Origin: Ekhidna lutea
GTDB taxonomy: Bacteria > Bacteroidota > Bacteroidia > Cytophagales > Cyclobacteriaceae
NCBI RefSeq assembly: GCF_900188325.1
Contig: NZ_FZPD01000004.1
Coordinates: 62,001-126,000, forward strand
DNA length: 64,000 nucleotides
Direction of reading: 5' to 3'
Every line of letters starts with the position of its first letter. The first letter of the stretch is position 1. Below, one piece after another: positions 7,867 through 17,135 of this stretch. The position numbers were made by a program, and so were the translations under genes. The notes beneath the pieces were generated by a model. It was not told the DNA's origin, made no database searches, and was given only the letters and a program-made list of their open reading frames with translations.

Positions 7867-9377
7867 AACGTCTGGTTAAAGAACTGGAAGAGCGACTAAA
7901 AGGTCTGACTCTACTGGAGTGCTTCTCCCAAAACAAAGACGAACTTATTTTGGGGTTTGGCGATCCAAATCAGTCATTTTATATAAGAGCAAACCTTGAT
8001 CCCAATGTATCGCTCCTCTCATTTCCTGAAGATTTTGCACGTGCCGGTAAAAACAGTGTAGACCTTTTCACAGACTTACTTGACAAAGAAATCACCGGCG
8101 TTTCTGCCTTTAAATACGAGCGGTCTTTTCAAGTCGAATTAGGAGAAGATGCATTGATATTTAAAATGCATGCACGAAGAGCCAATATTCTCCATAGCAT
8201 AAACAATGAGATTGTAAACATCTTTCGCAAGAACCTGAGTCAGGATTTTGAGATACTACCAACAGCTTTAAATCAGAACATTGAAATCTCTGAATCAGCA
8301 TTGGTTGATAACAATTACGATCCAACATCCTTGATTCCTGCCTTGGGTAAGGAAACCAGGTTGTACCTGGAACAAACCGGATACTACGAAAAGCAAGACG
8401 TAAAGAAATGGGCGTTGTTCAATCAACTGTTATCACAGCTTGAGAGTAATCCGATCTACTTACATGATGGACCATCTATCAGTTTGCTTAATGGCTCACC
8501 TGAAAATACTAATTCAGCCGTATCAGCTACTAATTGGTTGTATAACAAGACTGTCAGGAACTTCTATTTTGAGAAGGAAAAATCACAGGCAATCAACAAG
8601 CTGAAGCAAAAGATCAAAAAGTCGGAGAACTATATATCAAAGACTAAGACTAAACTCCGGCAGGTTGAAAATGCGAGAAGTCCGGACGAAGTGGCCAATA
8701 TATTGATGGCCAATCTTAACAGTCTGCAAACCGGGCTATCCAAAGCAGTGCTACATGATTTCTATACAGATGAGCCTATTGAGATCAAGCTTAATCGCGA
8801 GTTAAGCCCTCAGAAAAACGCAGAGAATCTATACCGAAAAGCTAAAAACAGGCATCAGGAAATTGATTCACTTAAGGAAAATATTGCAGCCAAAGAAAAG
8901 CTAATTGATAAGCTAAGTAGACAGATTCTGCGCATTGACGAAATATCGGACACCAAAGAGCTAAGAAAATACCTGAAAGACTATGGATTAGGCCAGAAGG
9001 AAAAAGTAAAAGTGGAGCATCTCCCCTATCATGAGTTTGAGTATGACGGTTGGCAAATCCTCCTTGGCAAGCATGCGAAAGCCAATGACGAGTTAACACT
9101 GAAAGTAGCGAATAAAAACGATCTCTGGCTTCATGCCAAAGATGTGGCAGGGTCGCATGTGGTTGTACGCCAAAAGCCCGGACAAAACTACCCAATACAT
9201 ATCATTGAAAAAGCAGCTGCGTTGGCTGCCGCCAACTCCAAACGAAAAACCGATACCCTTTGCCCTGTTATCTACACACAAAAAAAATTCGTGCGGAAAA
9301 TGAAAGGAGCTCCTGCCGGCCAGGTCATTGTGGAAAAAGAAGAGGTAGTGATGGTGGAGCCGAAGACACTAAACTGA
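7842..9377 (+). CDS. rqcH: Rqc2/RqcH homologue (NFACT protein, ribosome quality control)
   Basis: RqcH binds stalled 50S subunits carrying peptidyl-tRNA and directs C-terminal alanine tailing of the stuck chain. The 511-residue protein has an N-terminal NFACT-N domain with KMHARRANIL (about residues 108-117, the conserved RxN block), a central coiled coil (about 245-350) and a C-terminal NFACT-R domain with YDGWQILLGKHAKANDELT, NDLWLHAKDVAGSHVV and an AALAAANSKR segment. Such proteins were formerly called fibronectin-binding. The ATG at 7842 follows directly on an inverted-repeat arm, so the insertion of the four-helix gene appears to have replaced its original upstream region. Confidence 0.9.
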   Translation: MFHNYFFLKRLVKELEERLKGLTLLECFSQNKDELILGFGDPNQSFYIRANLDPNVSLLSFPEDFARAGKNSVDLFTDLLDKEITGVSAFKYERSFQVELGEDALIFKMHARRANILHSINNEIVNIFRKNLSQDFEILPTALNQNIEISESALVDNNYDPTSLIPALGKETRLYLEQTGYYEKQDVKKWALFNQLLSQLESNPIYLHDGPSISLLNGSPENTNSAVSATNWLYNKTVRNFYFEKEKSQAINKLKQKIKKSENYISKTKTKLRQVENARSPDEVANILMANLNSLQTGLSKAVLHDFYTDEPIEIKLNRELSPQKNAENLYRKAKNRHQEIDSLKENIAAKEKLIDKLSRQILRIDEISDTKELRKYLKDYGLGQKEKVKVEHLPYHEFEYDGWQILLGKHAKANDELTLKVANKNDLWLHAKDVAGSHVVVRQKPGQNYPIHIIEKAAALAAANSKRKTDTLCPVIYTQKKFVRKMKGAPAGQVIVEKEEVVMVEPKTLN

Positions 9378-9473
9378 GGCCACCAGCAAGTAATAGCGAA
9401 GTACCTGTCTGATAATTTATAGTCATCAAGTAAAATGCTTCTTCAATGAGCTAAAAATCTTTTACAGGAGCTT

Positions 9474-10256
9474 TCAAAACCTACTCTCACTGGCTTCTTC
9501 CTTGATCCGATCGGCCTCCTCTTTGCCGAGGTAACGATCAATCAAATAGTGCCCCAGATAAATAACAGGAGTTAGTGCTATGGCTACAATAAACTTGTAG
9601 ATATAATTGAGGGAGCCTACTGAGATCACTTGCGAAAAGTCCCATCTATTCTCAGCGGGTGCCAGAATGTAAAAGGCAATAGCCAGCACAACAAAGCTGT
9701 CAATAAGCTGAGAAATAAGCGTTGAGCCTGTTGCTCTTAACCATATCATTTTCTCGCCGGTAATTTTTCGCAAACGCTGAAAAATAATCACATCTAATAG
9801 CTGACCGATCAAAAATGCAATGATAGAACCTACAATAATCCCCAGCCCCTGGGTGTATATTTTATTAAATGCGTAATTCATATTGAAGTAGTTCCCTTCT
9901 GGATCTGCATTGTTGACTTCAAGCCAAAAGGCGGCTGGACTTAGCTTGGTCACCAGCCAAATCATCAGAAAAGCATAGGTAATGCAACCAACAGCAATCA
10001 GACTGATCTTTCTCACACCGGCCTTGCCAAAGTACTCGTTAATGATATCAGTAGTAATAAAAACCACTGGCCAGATCATGACCCCTGCGGTCAGATTGAA
10101 ATCCAATGTGTAGCCGAAAACATCAAGGTTGGCTGGCTGCCAGCCAAGTGTTTCTTCAAGTGAAAAAATTTTTACGCCTATAAGCTCGGCAAGTATAGCA
10201 TTGGTCAAAAAGACAGCTCCGAGAATGATGAAGAGGTTTTGTTTTTTATTTCCCAT
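9474..10256 (-). CDS. yhhQ: Queuosine precursor transporter (YhhQ/VUT family)
   Basis: An integral inner-membrane protein of about 260 residues with six or more hydrophobic segments. The family (COG1738, YhhQ) imports queuosine precursors such as preQ0/preQ1 for tRNA modification. Recognisable parts are the N-terminal TNAILAELIGVKIF, the FITTDIINEYFGKAGVRK block and SQLIDSFVVLAIAFYI. The ATG at 10256 (MGNKKQ) is preferred over a TTG at 10262. The gene overlaps the end of RNase Z by 11 bp, consistent with one minus-strand operon. Confidence 0.9.
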   Translation of the reverse strand: MGNKKQNLFIILGAVFLTNAILAELIGVKIFSLEETLGWQPANLDVFGYTLDFNLTAGVMIWPVVFITTDIINEYFGKAGVRKISLIAVGCITYAFLMIWLVTKLSPAAFWLEVNNADPEGNYFNMNYAFNKIYTQGLGIIVGSIIAFLIGQLLDVIIFQRLRKITGEKMIWLRATGSTLISQLIDSFVVLAIAFYILAPAENRWDFSQVISVGSLNYIYKFIVAIALTPVIYLGHYLIDRYLGKEEADRIKEEASESRF

Positions 10257-11169
10257 CCACAACGAATTTAGTACCCTCTATTGCAAGTTCTGTATTTGGA
10301 AATACCGCCTTGGCTTCATTAATGATTGGATCTAATTCCTTATACCTGGCAGAAAAATGTCCTAAGATCAATTTCCCTACATTCGCTTCTTTTGCATACT
10401 GTGCGGCTTGCTCAGCTGTTGTATGATAGGTCTGCTCCGCCCGGTCTTTCATGTCATTCGCAAACGTAGCTTCATGATAGAGCATATCTACCCCTTCAAT
10501 CATCTTTTGCAGTTCGGGCCGAAGCTTTGTATCTGAAAAAAAAGCATAGCTAAAACTTGGGTTAGGATCCATTGTAAGTAGCTTGTTTTCATATTTTACC
10601 GATCCATCTTCATTCAGGATATCTTCTCCATCTTTCAGTCGAACAATATCCAGGTTGGACAACTTCACTTCAGGTAACATTTTGCGATTGATCCTACGCT
10701 TTTTTGGTTTTTCCTTAAAGAGGTATCCGGAACATGGCACCCGATGATCCATAGGGAGAGCTGTGACATTGTATTTAGGATGATCCAAAACAATTGATGT
10801 TTCACCGGGCTTAAACTCAGTGAAATCAATCGGAAAATTGAGAGCAGTTTCTGAGTGTCTAAGCTGCAATTGTATGATTTCTTTGAGCCCGGGAGGGCCA
10901 ATCAGTATCAATTCTTTTTTTCTACCAAAAAGATGCATGGTTGAAAGTAAACCGATCAACCCAAAATAGTGATCTCCATGAAGGTGAGAGATGAAGATAT
11001 GATCAATGCGGGAAAGCTTTACCTTATTTCGCTTCATTAAAAGCTGGGTACCTTCCCCACAGTCAATCAAAAACTGCTGATCCTGAAGTTTAAATAATTG
11101 CGCAGTGTGATGCCGACGATGTGCAAACGCCGCTGAATTAGATCCTAGTATTAAAAGTTCAAGGCTCAA
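10246..11169 (-). CDS. rnz: Ribonuclease Z
   Basis: RNase Z is the metallo-beta-lactamase endonuclease that removes 3' trailers from tRNA precursors. The 307-residue length matches the bacterial short form. The metal-binding motif ISHLHGDHYFGL is near residues 60-71, the N-terminal LGSNSAAFAHRRHHTAQLF is typical, and later ligands lie in YHEATFANDM and LGHFSARY. The flexible-arm region (about 150-180, KKRRINRKMLPEV) is present. It is preceded 2 bp upstream by a STAS-domain gene on the same strand. Confidence 0.94.
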   Translation of the reverse strand: MSLELLILGSNSAAFAHRRHHTAQLFKLQDQQFLIDCGEGTQLLMKRNKVKLSRIDHIFISHLHGDHYFGLIGLLSTMHLFGRKKELILIGPPGLKEIIQLQLRHSETALNFPIDFTEFKPGETSIVLDHPKYNVTALPMDHRVPCSGYLFKEKPKKRRINRKMLPEVKLSNLDIVRLKDGEDILNEDGSVKYENKLLTMDPNPSFSYAFFSDTKLRPELQKMIEGVDMLYHEATFANDMKDRAEQTYHTTAEQAAQYAKEANVGKLILGHFSARYKELDPIINEAKAVFPNTELAIEGTKFVVDGK

Positions 11170-11171
11170 CT

Positions 11172-11543
11172 TTATTCAGCTGCACCCTGACCTTTTTGAA
11201 TGGCAGACAATAAAACAGCATCTGCTGCCTCTTCCTGACTTTTAACAACTGTCATCACTTTATCAAGCTGGCTAATGGAAATTAGCTTCATGACATGGTC
11301 TGTTACGTTATAGAGCACGAATGCGCCTGACTCACCGAATGATCGATTCCCCACAAGCAAAGCACTCAAACCACTGGAATCCACGTATTTCACAGTCTCC
11401 ATATTAACGATCAGGCTTTTAACTCCATCCTGTGCCAGTTTCATGAATTCTGATTTCAACTCTGGCGCCATGGTAGAATCAACTTTTTCCTGATTGATTT
11501 TCGCCATTGAATAGTTTTCGTATTTATCGACTGCAAATTCCAT
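11172..11543 (-). CDS. STAS-domain protein (anti-sigma factor antagonist-like)
   Basis: A 123-residue single STAS domain. The VKYVDSSGLSALL segment holds the serine normally phosphorylated by an anti-sigma or serine kinase (DSSG motif). The C-terminal tail of about 20 residues is alanine-rich. Its ATG overlaps the stop codon of purC by one base (TAATG) and its stop is 2 bp before rnz. It may act in a partner-switching pathway, but no RsbW-like kinase is in the window. Confidence 0.88.
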   Translation of the reverse strand: MEFAVDKYENYSMAKINQEKVDSTMAPELKSEFMKLAQDGVKSLIVNMETVKYVDSSGLSALLVGNRSFGESGAFVLYNVTDHVMKLISISQLDKVMTVVKSQEEAADAVLLSAIQKGQGAAE

Positions 11544-12481
11544 TATTCTACTATTTGTATGATTTCCTCTTTAATTCGGGCTAATTTATTTGAGTATTCG
11601 TCCTTAACAAACTTTTCTCCCGAGATGTTCTCGTAAAGTTCAATATATCTTTCAGAAATTAAGGTAATTCTTTCATCCGGCATTTCAGGTATCTGCTGTC
11701 CTTCCTTCCCCTGAAAACCTTCAGATATCAGCCATTGTCTTACGAACTCTTTCGAAAGTTGTTTCTGCGGCTCATTTTTTTCTAATAAACTCCGGTATGG
11801 TTCAGCATAAAAATACCTGGATGAATCAGGTGTATGCACCTCATCTATTAAGAAGATTTGCCCATTATACTTTCCGAATTCATACTTTGTGTCCACCAGA
11901 ATCAATCCACGATCTGCTGCTATTTTTGTTCCTCTTTCAAAAAGTTTTCTCGTATAGTCTTCTAACTGCACATAGTCTGACTCAGAAACAATTCCTTGAT
12001 TTAAAATTTCTTCCCTTGAAATATCTTCATCATGTCCTTCATCTGCCTTGGTTGTAGGAGTAATTATTGGAGTTGGAAACTTTTCGTTTTCGCGCATTCC
12101 CTCAGGCATGGATACTCCACACAATATTCTCTTCCCATCGCGATACTCCCTCCAGGCATGACCAGTGAGGTAGCCACGAATGACCATCTCTACTTTGAAC
12201 GGTTCGCACCGCTTACCAAATGTCACGTTAGGGTGAGGGGTTGACTCTACCCAGTTTGGAACAATATCCTTTGTTGCTGCCAAAAATTTAGCCGCTAGTT
12301 GGTTCAAAACCTGCCCTTTAAATGGGATAGGCCTTGGTAAAACCACATCGAATGCAGAAATCCGATCGGTGGCAATCATAGCCAATTTATCGCCAAACTC
12401 GTATACTTCGCGAACCTTTCCGGTGTATTTTCCGGTTTGTCCTTTAAATTGAAAATTGGTGGAAATGATGCCTTCTGACAT
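11543..12481 (-). CDS. purC: Phosphoribosylaminoimidazole-succinocarboxamide synthase
   Basis: PurC ligates aspartate to CAIR to form SAICAR in purine biosynthesis. From the ATG at 12481 ([19 protein letters not shown]) it has 312 residues, close to the longer PurC class. GKVREVY binds [30 protein letters not shown] and [10 protein letters not shown] are family motifs. A start seven codons upstream is possible but adds an unrelated MELYLPS. It is the first gene of the purC-STAS-rnz-yhhQ run. Confidence 0.96.
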   Translation of the reverse strand: MSEGIISTNFQFKGQTGKYTGKVREVYEFGDKLAMIATDRISAFDVVLPRPIPFKGQVLNQLAAKFLAATKDIVPNWVESTPHPNVTFGKRCEPFKVEMVIRGYLTGHAWREYRDGKRILCGVSMPEGMRENEKFPTPIITPTTKADEGHDEDISREEILNQGIVSESDYVQLEDYTRKLFERGTKIAADRGLILVDTKYEFGKYNGQIFLIDEVHTPDSSRYFYAEPYRSLLEKNEPQKQLSKEFVRQWLISEGFQGKEGQQIPEMPDERITLISERYIELYENISGEKFVKDEYSNKLARIKEEIIQIVE

Positions 12482-12525
12482 AGACGGCAAATATAGCTCC
12501 ACGATAACGATTGCTCCGAAGTGGA

Positions 12526-13347
12526 ATGAAAAAAGTAATCTTTCTTATTGCTGTTTGTGTTGGCTGTGAATTTCGGATATCGGATGAAGATGCCAAAGAA
12601 GACTTCCGAGATAACACCGTTGCTATTTCATTCGGCAATCTGGAATTGGAAGGTAGAAGCATCCATTATGCCTTTACTAATCAGGGCAGGGATAAACTTG
12701 CTGTGTTTATTCATGGATCTCCGGGCTCATGGAATGCATTTATTGATTTCTTCAAGAATGATACACTATTAATAGATTTTGATCTTCTTGCGATCGATCG
12801 TCCGGGATTTGGTGGGTCAGGTTTTGGGGAAGTAGAGCGGTCAATAAAAGCACAGGCAAGCTTCATGAATCAGGCAATAGCACAATTCGAACAAGACGTA
12901 AAGGTGATTATTGGACATTCATTAGGTGGACCGGTTGCTGCCAGAATGGCCATGGACTTTCCTGAAAACTATCATGGGATGGTGTTAGTAGCTCCATCCA
13001 TCGATCCCGAGCTTGAAGAAGAAGAATGGTTTAGAAAAGTGATAGACACAAAAGTTGGGGCATTTTTCACGCCAAAGGAATTTGAAGTGAGCAATGCTGA
13101 AATAATGGGATTAAAGGAAGAGCTGGAAGAGATGCTGCCGCTTTGGGAACAAATAATAATACCAACGATAATTATTCAAGGAAGCGAGGATTCGCTGGTG
13201 CCTAAAGAAAATGCAGCCTTCGCGAAAAGGATGTTGTCGGATACTATATTGGAAGTTAATCTGTTAGAAGATGTGAATCACTTTATTCCCTGGACACATC
13301 CGCAGGAGATAGTAGATGCGATCCGCAAGCTTGCAAATCGCAAATGA
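12526..13347 (+). CDS. Alpha/beta hydrolase, possible lipoprotein
   Basis: A 273-residue alpha/beta hydrolase from the ATG at 12526 ([16 protein letters not shown]), which gives a short hydrophobic signal ending in Gly-Cys, a weak lipobox. The catalytic triad is visible: nucleophile Ser in IGHSLGGP, Asp in GSEDSLVP and His in [18 protein letters not shown] forms the oxyanion region. The substrate is not deducible. It is transcribed alone, divergent from purC, with fewer than 50 bp between the starts. Confidence 0.88.
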   Translation: MKKVIFLIAVCVGCEFRISDEDAKEDFRDNTVAISFGNLELEGRSIHYAFTNQGRDKLAVFIHGSPGSWNAFIDFFKNDTLLIDFDLLAIDRPGFGGSGFGEVERSIKAQASFMNQAIAQFEQDVKVIIGHSLGGPVAARMAMDFPENYHGMVLVAPSIDPELEEEEWFRKVIDTKVGAFFTPKEFEVSNAEIMGLKEELEEMLPLWEQIIIPTIIIQGSEDSLVPKENAAFAKRMLSDTILEVNLLEDVNHFIPWTHPQEIVDAIRKLANRK

Positions 13348-13361
13348 CCTATCATCCATAG

Positions 13362-13523
13362 CTAGACACTAAGTGTCTGTTTCATAAATGTCTCGCACTT
13401 TTCCTTGCTGCCAATATATAGGATGCTAAAACCTTTCTTTACCATCCAGTCACCTGTTTGTGATTTTGTTAATCGGACCCTGTCCTTATCTTCTCTTTTG
13501 GCGAAAAATTTAAAAATATTCAT
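13362..13523 (-). CDS. Tandem microprotein A (53 residues, unknown family)
   Basis: A 53-residue protein from the ATG at 13523 (MNIFKFFAKREDKD), ending in KQTLSV. A longer start at 13577 would overlap gene B and lacks the shared N-terminus. It shares with the two upstream genes the core W-[MV]-V-[KR]-K-G, then [IV]-L-Y-I-G-S-K-x-K-C-E. The pattern suggests two short beta strands followed by a helix carrying one invariant cysteine. No known domain is recognised. It is 17 bp downstream of gene B, so both are probably on one transcript. Confidence 0.8.
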   Translation of the reverse strand: MNIFKFFAKREDKDRVRLTKSQTGDWMVKKGFSILYIGSKEKCETFMKQTLSV

Positions 13524-13540
13524 GGTGCGTATTTTTAGTT

Positions 13541-13705
13541 TTACATCAATAATGCGTTCTCTAAATATTTTTCGCATTTCTTCTTCGATCCGATATATAA
13601 AATCTTAAACCCTTTCTTCACCATCCACTCATTGCCATCCTTTGTCTTGGCAATTTTGACCCGTCTGGGATTCCTTCTACCTGCAAATAATTCTAAAATG
13701 CTCAT
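13541..13705 (-). CDS. Tandem microprotein B (54 residues, unknown family)
   Basis: A 54-residue protein starting MSILELFAGRRNPRR with the core EWMVKKGFKILYIGSKKKCE. It is the best match to gene A: both read WMVKKG then ILYIGSK in the same spacing, while the N-terminal 20 residues differ. It has a net positive charge, no signal peptide and no membrane segment. It begins 191 bp below gene C, after an intrinsic terminator, so genes B and A probably have their own promoter in the AT-rich spacer. Confidence 0.8.
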   Translation of the reverse strand: MSILELFAGRRNPRRVKIAKTKDGNEWMVKKGFKILYIGSKKKCEKYLENALLM

Positions 13706-13832
13706 ATACTAAAAGAACGTGATTTATTTATAAAATTGCATCTTTCAAATATTAAACATAAATATAACAATTTTTGTTTCAAATTAATACAATTTTTTAT
13801 AAATATTTTCATATTTAAAAATAAATACGGCA
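13706..13832. other. AT-rich spacer upstream of microprotein genes B and A
   Basis: About 130 bp of very AT-rich DNA between the terminator after gene C and the start of gene B. It presumably holds the promoter for genes B and A, but no full TAnnTTTG motif was found on the minus strand. Confidence 0.4.
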
Positions 13833-13866
13833 TAAAAAAAGGCAATGCCTGGTGAGATGCATTGCC
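13833..13866 (-). terminator. Intrinsic terminator after microprotein C
   Basis: On the minus strand GGCAATGC (13866-13859) pairs with GCATTGCC (13848-13841) across a 10-base loop and is followed by seven T. It lies 30 bp after the stop codon of gene C and separates it from genes B and A. Confidence 0.85.
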
Positions 13867-13896
13867 CAAGGTGAGGTATTTTCCTCTAGCTGATTC

Positions 13897-14055
13897 TTAC
13901 ATTGCGTGACTCATGTAGGTCTCGCACTTATCTTTAGATCCGATATAAAGTACAGTTGATCCTTTTCTAACCACCCACTCTCCAGCTGACTCTTTTTTCA
14001 TTTTCAACTTGTTTTCATCAGTCGATTTTCCAAGAAGTGTTTTTACAAATTTCAT
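13897..14055 (-). CDS. Tandem microprotein C (52 residues, unknown family)
   Basis: A 52-residue protein starting MKFVKTLLGKSTDEN and ending CETYMSHAM. Its core EWVVRKGSTVLYIGSKDKCE matches genes A and B with conservative changes, including the invariant Trp, Lys-Gly, YIGSK and Cys-Glu. It is the first of the three in the direction of transcription, has a candidate -7 element 41 bp upstream (14096-14103) and its own terminator. Function unknown; retention of the core while N-termini diverge argues these are real proteins. Confidence 0.8.
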   Translation of the reverse strand: MKFVKTLLGKSTDENKLKMKKESAGEWVVRKGSTVLYIGSKDKCETYMSHAM

Positions 14056-14095
14056 TCTGCTTTATGATTATCGTTGATTTATATTTTGTTGAGAA

Positions 14096-14103
14096 CAAAT
14101 TTA
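14096..14103 (-). promoter_or_regulatory. Candidate -7 element for microprotein C
   Basis: Reads TAAATTTG on the minus strand, matching the Bacteroidota TAnnTTTG consensus. The predicted leader would be about 35 bases. No convincing -33 TTTG was found at the usual spacing. Confidence 0.4.
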
Positions 14104-14235
14104 ATTATTTCAAGCATATAATTAAAATAATTAAATAAGTTCTTTAAAAAATGCAATTAAAAATAAGTTATCACCTTATTAATCGATAAAATCGTATGTT
14201 TTGTCCTATTTGATAGTGCTAAATAGTATGCACGC

Positions 14236-15243
14236 CTACCACTTGATCAGTGCAGAAGCCCAGGTGAACCCGCTTCCAAAGGCAGCCAGGCAAACAAGAT
14301 CGCCTTCTTTGATCTTACCCTCTTGCCAGGCTTCACTCATTGCTATTGGGATAGATGCCGCTGTAGTATTCCCATACCGCATAATGTTGTTATAAACCTG
14401 ATCATCCGACAGTCCCATTTTCTTTTGAACGAATTGGCTTATTCGCAAATTAGCCTGATGGGGTACAAGCAAGTCTATCTCTTCCGGCTTATGATTATTG
14501 GTGGCTAATGCCTCCCCAATCACTTCCATAAAACGTGTCACGGCATGCTTGAAAACAAAGTTTCCATTCATATATGGATAGTATGAGGCATCTTCGGGAT
14601 CGTTTTCCTTAATGATTTCAGGAACCCATCGTCCGGTACTTGGACCGATGAGTGCCAATTCCTCGGCATGTTTCCCTTCAGAATGCAGGTGAGTGGATAA
14701 AATTCCTTTGCCGGAATCTTCACAACGCTGCACTACCGCAGCTCCAGCCCCGTCTCCAAAAATCACGGTCACTCCCCTGCCGCGTGAAGACTTCTCTAGT
14801 CCTCCTGAGTGATTTTCTGCTCCAATCACAAGCACATTCTTATACATTCCTGTTTTTACAAACTGATCGGCAATAGAGATTCCATAAACAAAACCGGAGC
14901 ATTGATTTCTTACATCCAAAGCTCCTATTTCTTTTACACCAAGTTGTTCTTGTACCATAACACCCGGTCCGGGAAAGTAATAGTCAGGGCTAAGTGTAGC
15001 GAAAATAATGAAGTCAATATCATCAGGTGTTAATCCTGCATTTTTGATAGCTATCCGAGCGGCCTTTGTTCCCATCGTGGAAGGGCTATCTCCTGTTTTA
15101 GGATCTACCCATCTGCGTTCTTTAATTCCTGTTCGTTCTGTAATCCATTCGTCGTTGGTGTCCATCATTTTGGACAGGTCATCATTGGTCACAACATTAT
15201 CGGGTACATAATGTCCTAGACCTGCAATAGTTGAGGTATACAT
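14236..15243 (-). CDS. fabH: 3-oxoacyl-ACP synthase III (FabH)
   Basis: FabH condenses acetyl-CoA or branched acyl-CoA with malonyl-ACP to start fatty acid synthesis. The 335-residue protein has the thiolase-fold triad: Cys115 in VRNQCSGFVYG, His in LLVPHQANLRI and Asn in MRYGNTTAASIP. The C-terminal FGSGFTWASALIKW is typical. It appears monocistronic. Some Bacteroidota carry several FabH paralogues, including ones tied to secondary metabolism, but no such cluster is visible here. Confidence 0.95.
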   Translation of the reverse strand: MYTSTIAGLGHYVPDNVVTNDDLSKMMDTNDEWITERTGIKERRWVDPKTGDSPSTMGTKAARIAIKNAGLTPDDIDFIIFATLSPDYYFPGPGVMVQEQLGVKEIGALDVRNQCSGFVYGISIADQFVKTGMYKNVLVIGAENHSGGLEKSSRGRGVTVIFGDGAGAAVVQRCEDSGKGILSTHLHSEGKHAEELALIGPSTGRWVPEIIKENDPEDASYYPYMNGNFVFKHAVTRFMEVIGEALATNNHKPEEIDLLVPHQANLRISQFVQKKMGLSDDQVYNNIMRYGNTTAASIPIAMSEAWQEGKIKEGDLVCLAAFGSGFTWASALIKW

Positions 15244-15338
15244 GCTGTTTATTTTGATCTAATATACAGAAAAGAGGAATGAATTATCGGACGATAGACT
15301 TAATAAGTACTGTGTATTTCATCGTCAATAAGCATCTC

Positions 15339-16886
15339 CTAAGGATTGTCTCCTATGTGAAAATCTTTCAGGTATGTGGTACTTGTACCTCCTGTTGAGT
15401 GTATTTCAAAATCTTCCAACGAAGTTACCTCCCTCGTATCATTCATTTTGATTTCAACCTCATAGACGTCATCTGCATTGATTTGCATTTCATATCGTCC
15501 ATTTTCATCTATTGGTGAGAAAAAGTACATATCTGTATACTCCACTGGCCTAAAAAATATCCTTGCATTCGTAATAGGTTGACCGGTAGCACCATCTATC
15601 ACACGTCCTTTTATTTTAACCGTATGTATCTCCCAAAAGAAGAAAATATCATAATCGCCTATGGTATGCAGCCTGTTGGATGTGAAGTAGCCAGACATTT
15701 GATCTGCATTCAACTTAAAGTGTATCTCATCATCCGGTGAGTTAACTGGAAATCCAAGATTTTCCGGTTCTGACCAGGTTAATGTATTGCTGTCAAATTC
15801 GGATTTGAATATATCATAACCACCCATGGTTTCATGACCATCAGAAGCAAAATAGAGTGTTTTCTCATCAGGGCTCAAATATGGACTGTCTTCATTGTAT
15901 TCGCTGTTTATGGTAGTAGCGAATAATGCAGGCTTACTCCATTCGCCGGATTCAGGATCTTTGATGGATTGAAACAAGTCAAGATTCGGATCTTTACTAC
16001 TGCCAACATTTTTTGAGAAAATGATTCGATCTTCATGTTCATTAATAAAGAAATGAGAGCTTAAATGTGTGGTAGAGATTTTACTGTCAAACTCTTTAGG
16101 TACTGACCACCCTGTTTTGGAATCAGTTGGTTCACTATAAAAAAGATCACCCCCTTTATCAGTTCTAAATTGAAAAAGTCTACCATCTTCGGCAACCACT
16201 TCAATGTTCGAATTTTCTCTGGTAAAAGTTCCCACATTATAAATCACTTCCGGCTCAGACCAGGAACGACTTCCCTCATGCCTGCTATGATAAATTTGAA
16301 ATTGATCAGGCCTTTGAGGATCACGATTTGAAAGGAATAAAAGCTCTTCTTTATCTGCGAAATACACTGGACTTAGTTCAGCATACTCCGTATTTAATCC
16401 CCTCTCCAACAGGTGAATTTCATAAAACTTTGGATTGTCCATAAACTTCTTTGCCGCCACCGCCCAATTGGCCCATCTGCGTGCTTCTTCCAGGATGATG
16501 TCACTCTTCTTGGCTGGCAAACTGATAAACTTTTTGAGTGACTCAAGAGCCTCTTCAAATTCATACTCCTTCATCAGAATTCTGCCCTCCCAGTAATAAT
16601 AGAACTTATCTCTTGCACCCATCACTTCTTCGAAGCTATAAAAGGGCTCCATATCTTCATATTGGGTTATTGACAAAAGCTTACATATTTCAATTTTATA
16701 CTGAATATCCTCATAGTTTTCTTCAATTTCTTCAATCTCCAGATATTTGGTCAAGGCCTCTCCAAACTTCTCATCATAAAAAACTTCTTCTGCTTCCTTA
16801 TACATTTTAAAAATACTCTGACTCTGGACATCAGTAAATAGTAGCAATGTGAGTGCAATCAACGATATGCGAATAGTACCTATCAT
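15339..16886 (-). CDS. PorE-like envelope protein (TPR, PD40, carboxypeptidase-regulatory fold) without OmpA domain
   Basis: A 515-residue exported protein with a signal peptide (IALTLLLFTDVQSQS). Residues about 25-145 form a helical TPR-like region, about 150-410 contain PD40/WD40-like beta-propeller repeats (LSPVYFADKEELLFLSNRD, SPYLSPDEKTLYFASDGHE), and about 420-500 a carboxypeptidase-regulatory-like beta-sandwich (GRVIDGATGQPITNARIFF). This order matches PorE of the type IX secretion system, but PorE ends in a peptidoglycan-binding OmpA domain that is absent here. It is therefore a paralogue or shortened relative. No frameshift was noticed at the 3' end. Confidence 0.82.
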   Translation of the reverse strand: MIGTIRISLIALTLLLFTDVQSQSIFKMYKEAEEVFYDEKFGEALTKYLEIEEIEENYEDIQYKIEICKLLSITQYEDMEPFYSFEEVMGARDKFYYYWEGRILMKEYEFEEALESLKKFISLPAKKSDIILEEARRWANWAVAAKKFMDNPKFYEIHLLERGLNTEYAELSPVYFADKEELLFLSNRDPQRPDQFQIYHSRHEGSRSWSEPEVIYNVGTFTRENSNIEVVAEDGRLFQFRTDKGGDLFYSEPTDSKTGWSVPKEFDSKISTTHLSSHFFINEHEDRIIFSKNVGSSKDPNLDLFQSIKDPESGEWSKPALFATTINSEYNEDSPYLSPDEKTLYFASDGHETMGGYDIFKSEFDSNTLTWSEPENLGFPVNSPDDEIHFKLNADQMSGYFTSNRLHTIGDYDIFFFWEIHTVKIKGRVIDGATGQPITNARIFFRPVEYTDMYFFSPIDENGRYEMQINADDVYEVEIKMNDTREVTSLEDFEIHSTGGTSTTYLKDFHIGDNP

Positions 16887-17135
16887 ATTTCCAATAACAA
16901 TTCCTTTACAAGTCTAAATAAATAACCCTAAACCTCTATGAATAAATAAGTTAAATGCCATGCTTTTTCAAGCAATCAATACGTATAAATACGATAAAAT
17001 AAATAACTAGGTCTATAATCCACCAGACAAAAAACAGATGTAATTCAGTGAGTTATAAAAACATACGTGAAATTTATCATTTGTATGCAACCCCTCTATT
17101 TTTATCCAGTCTTTAAACTGAACTAACCTTAGAAA
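16887..17135. other. Divergent intergenic region
   Basis: About 250 bp of AT-rich DNA between the PorE-like gene (minus) and the ECF sigma operon (plus). It must contain both promoters. No repeat, RNA gene or convincing ORF is visible. Confidence 0.4.
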
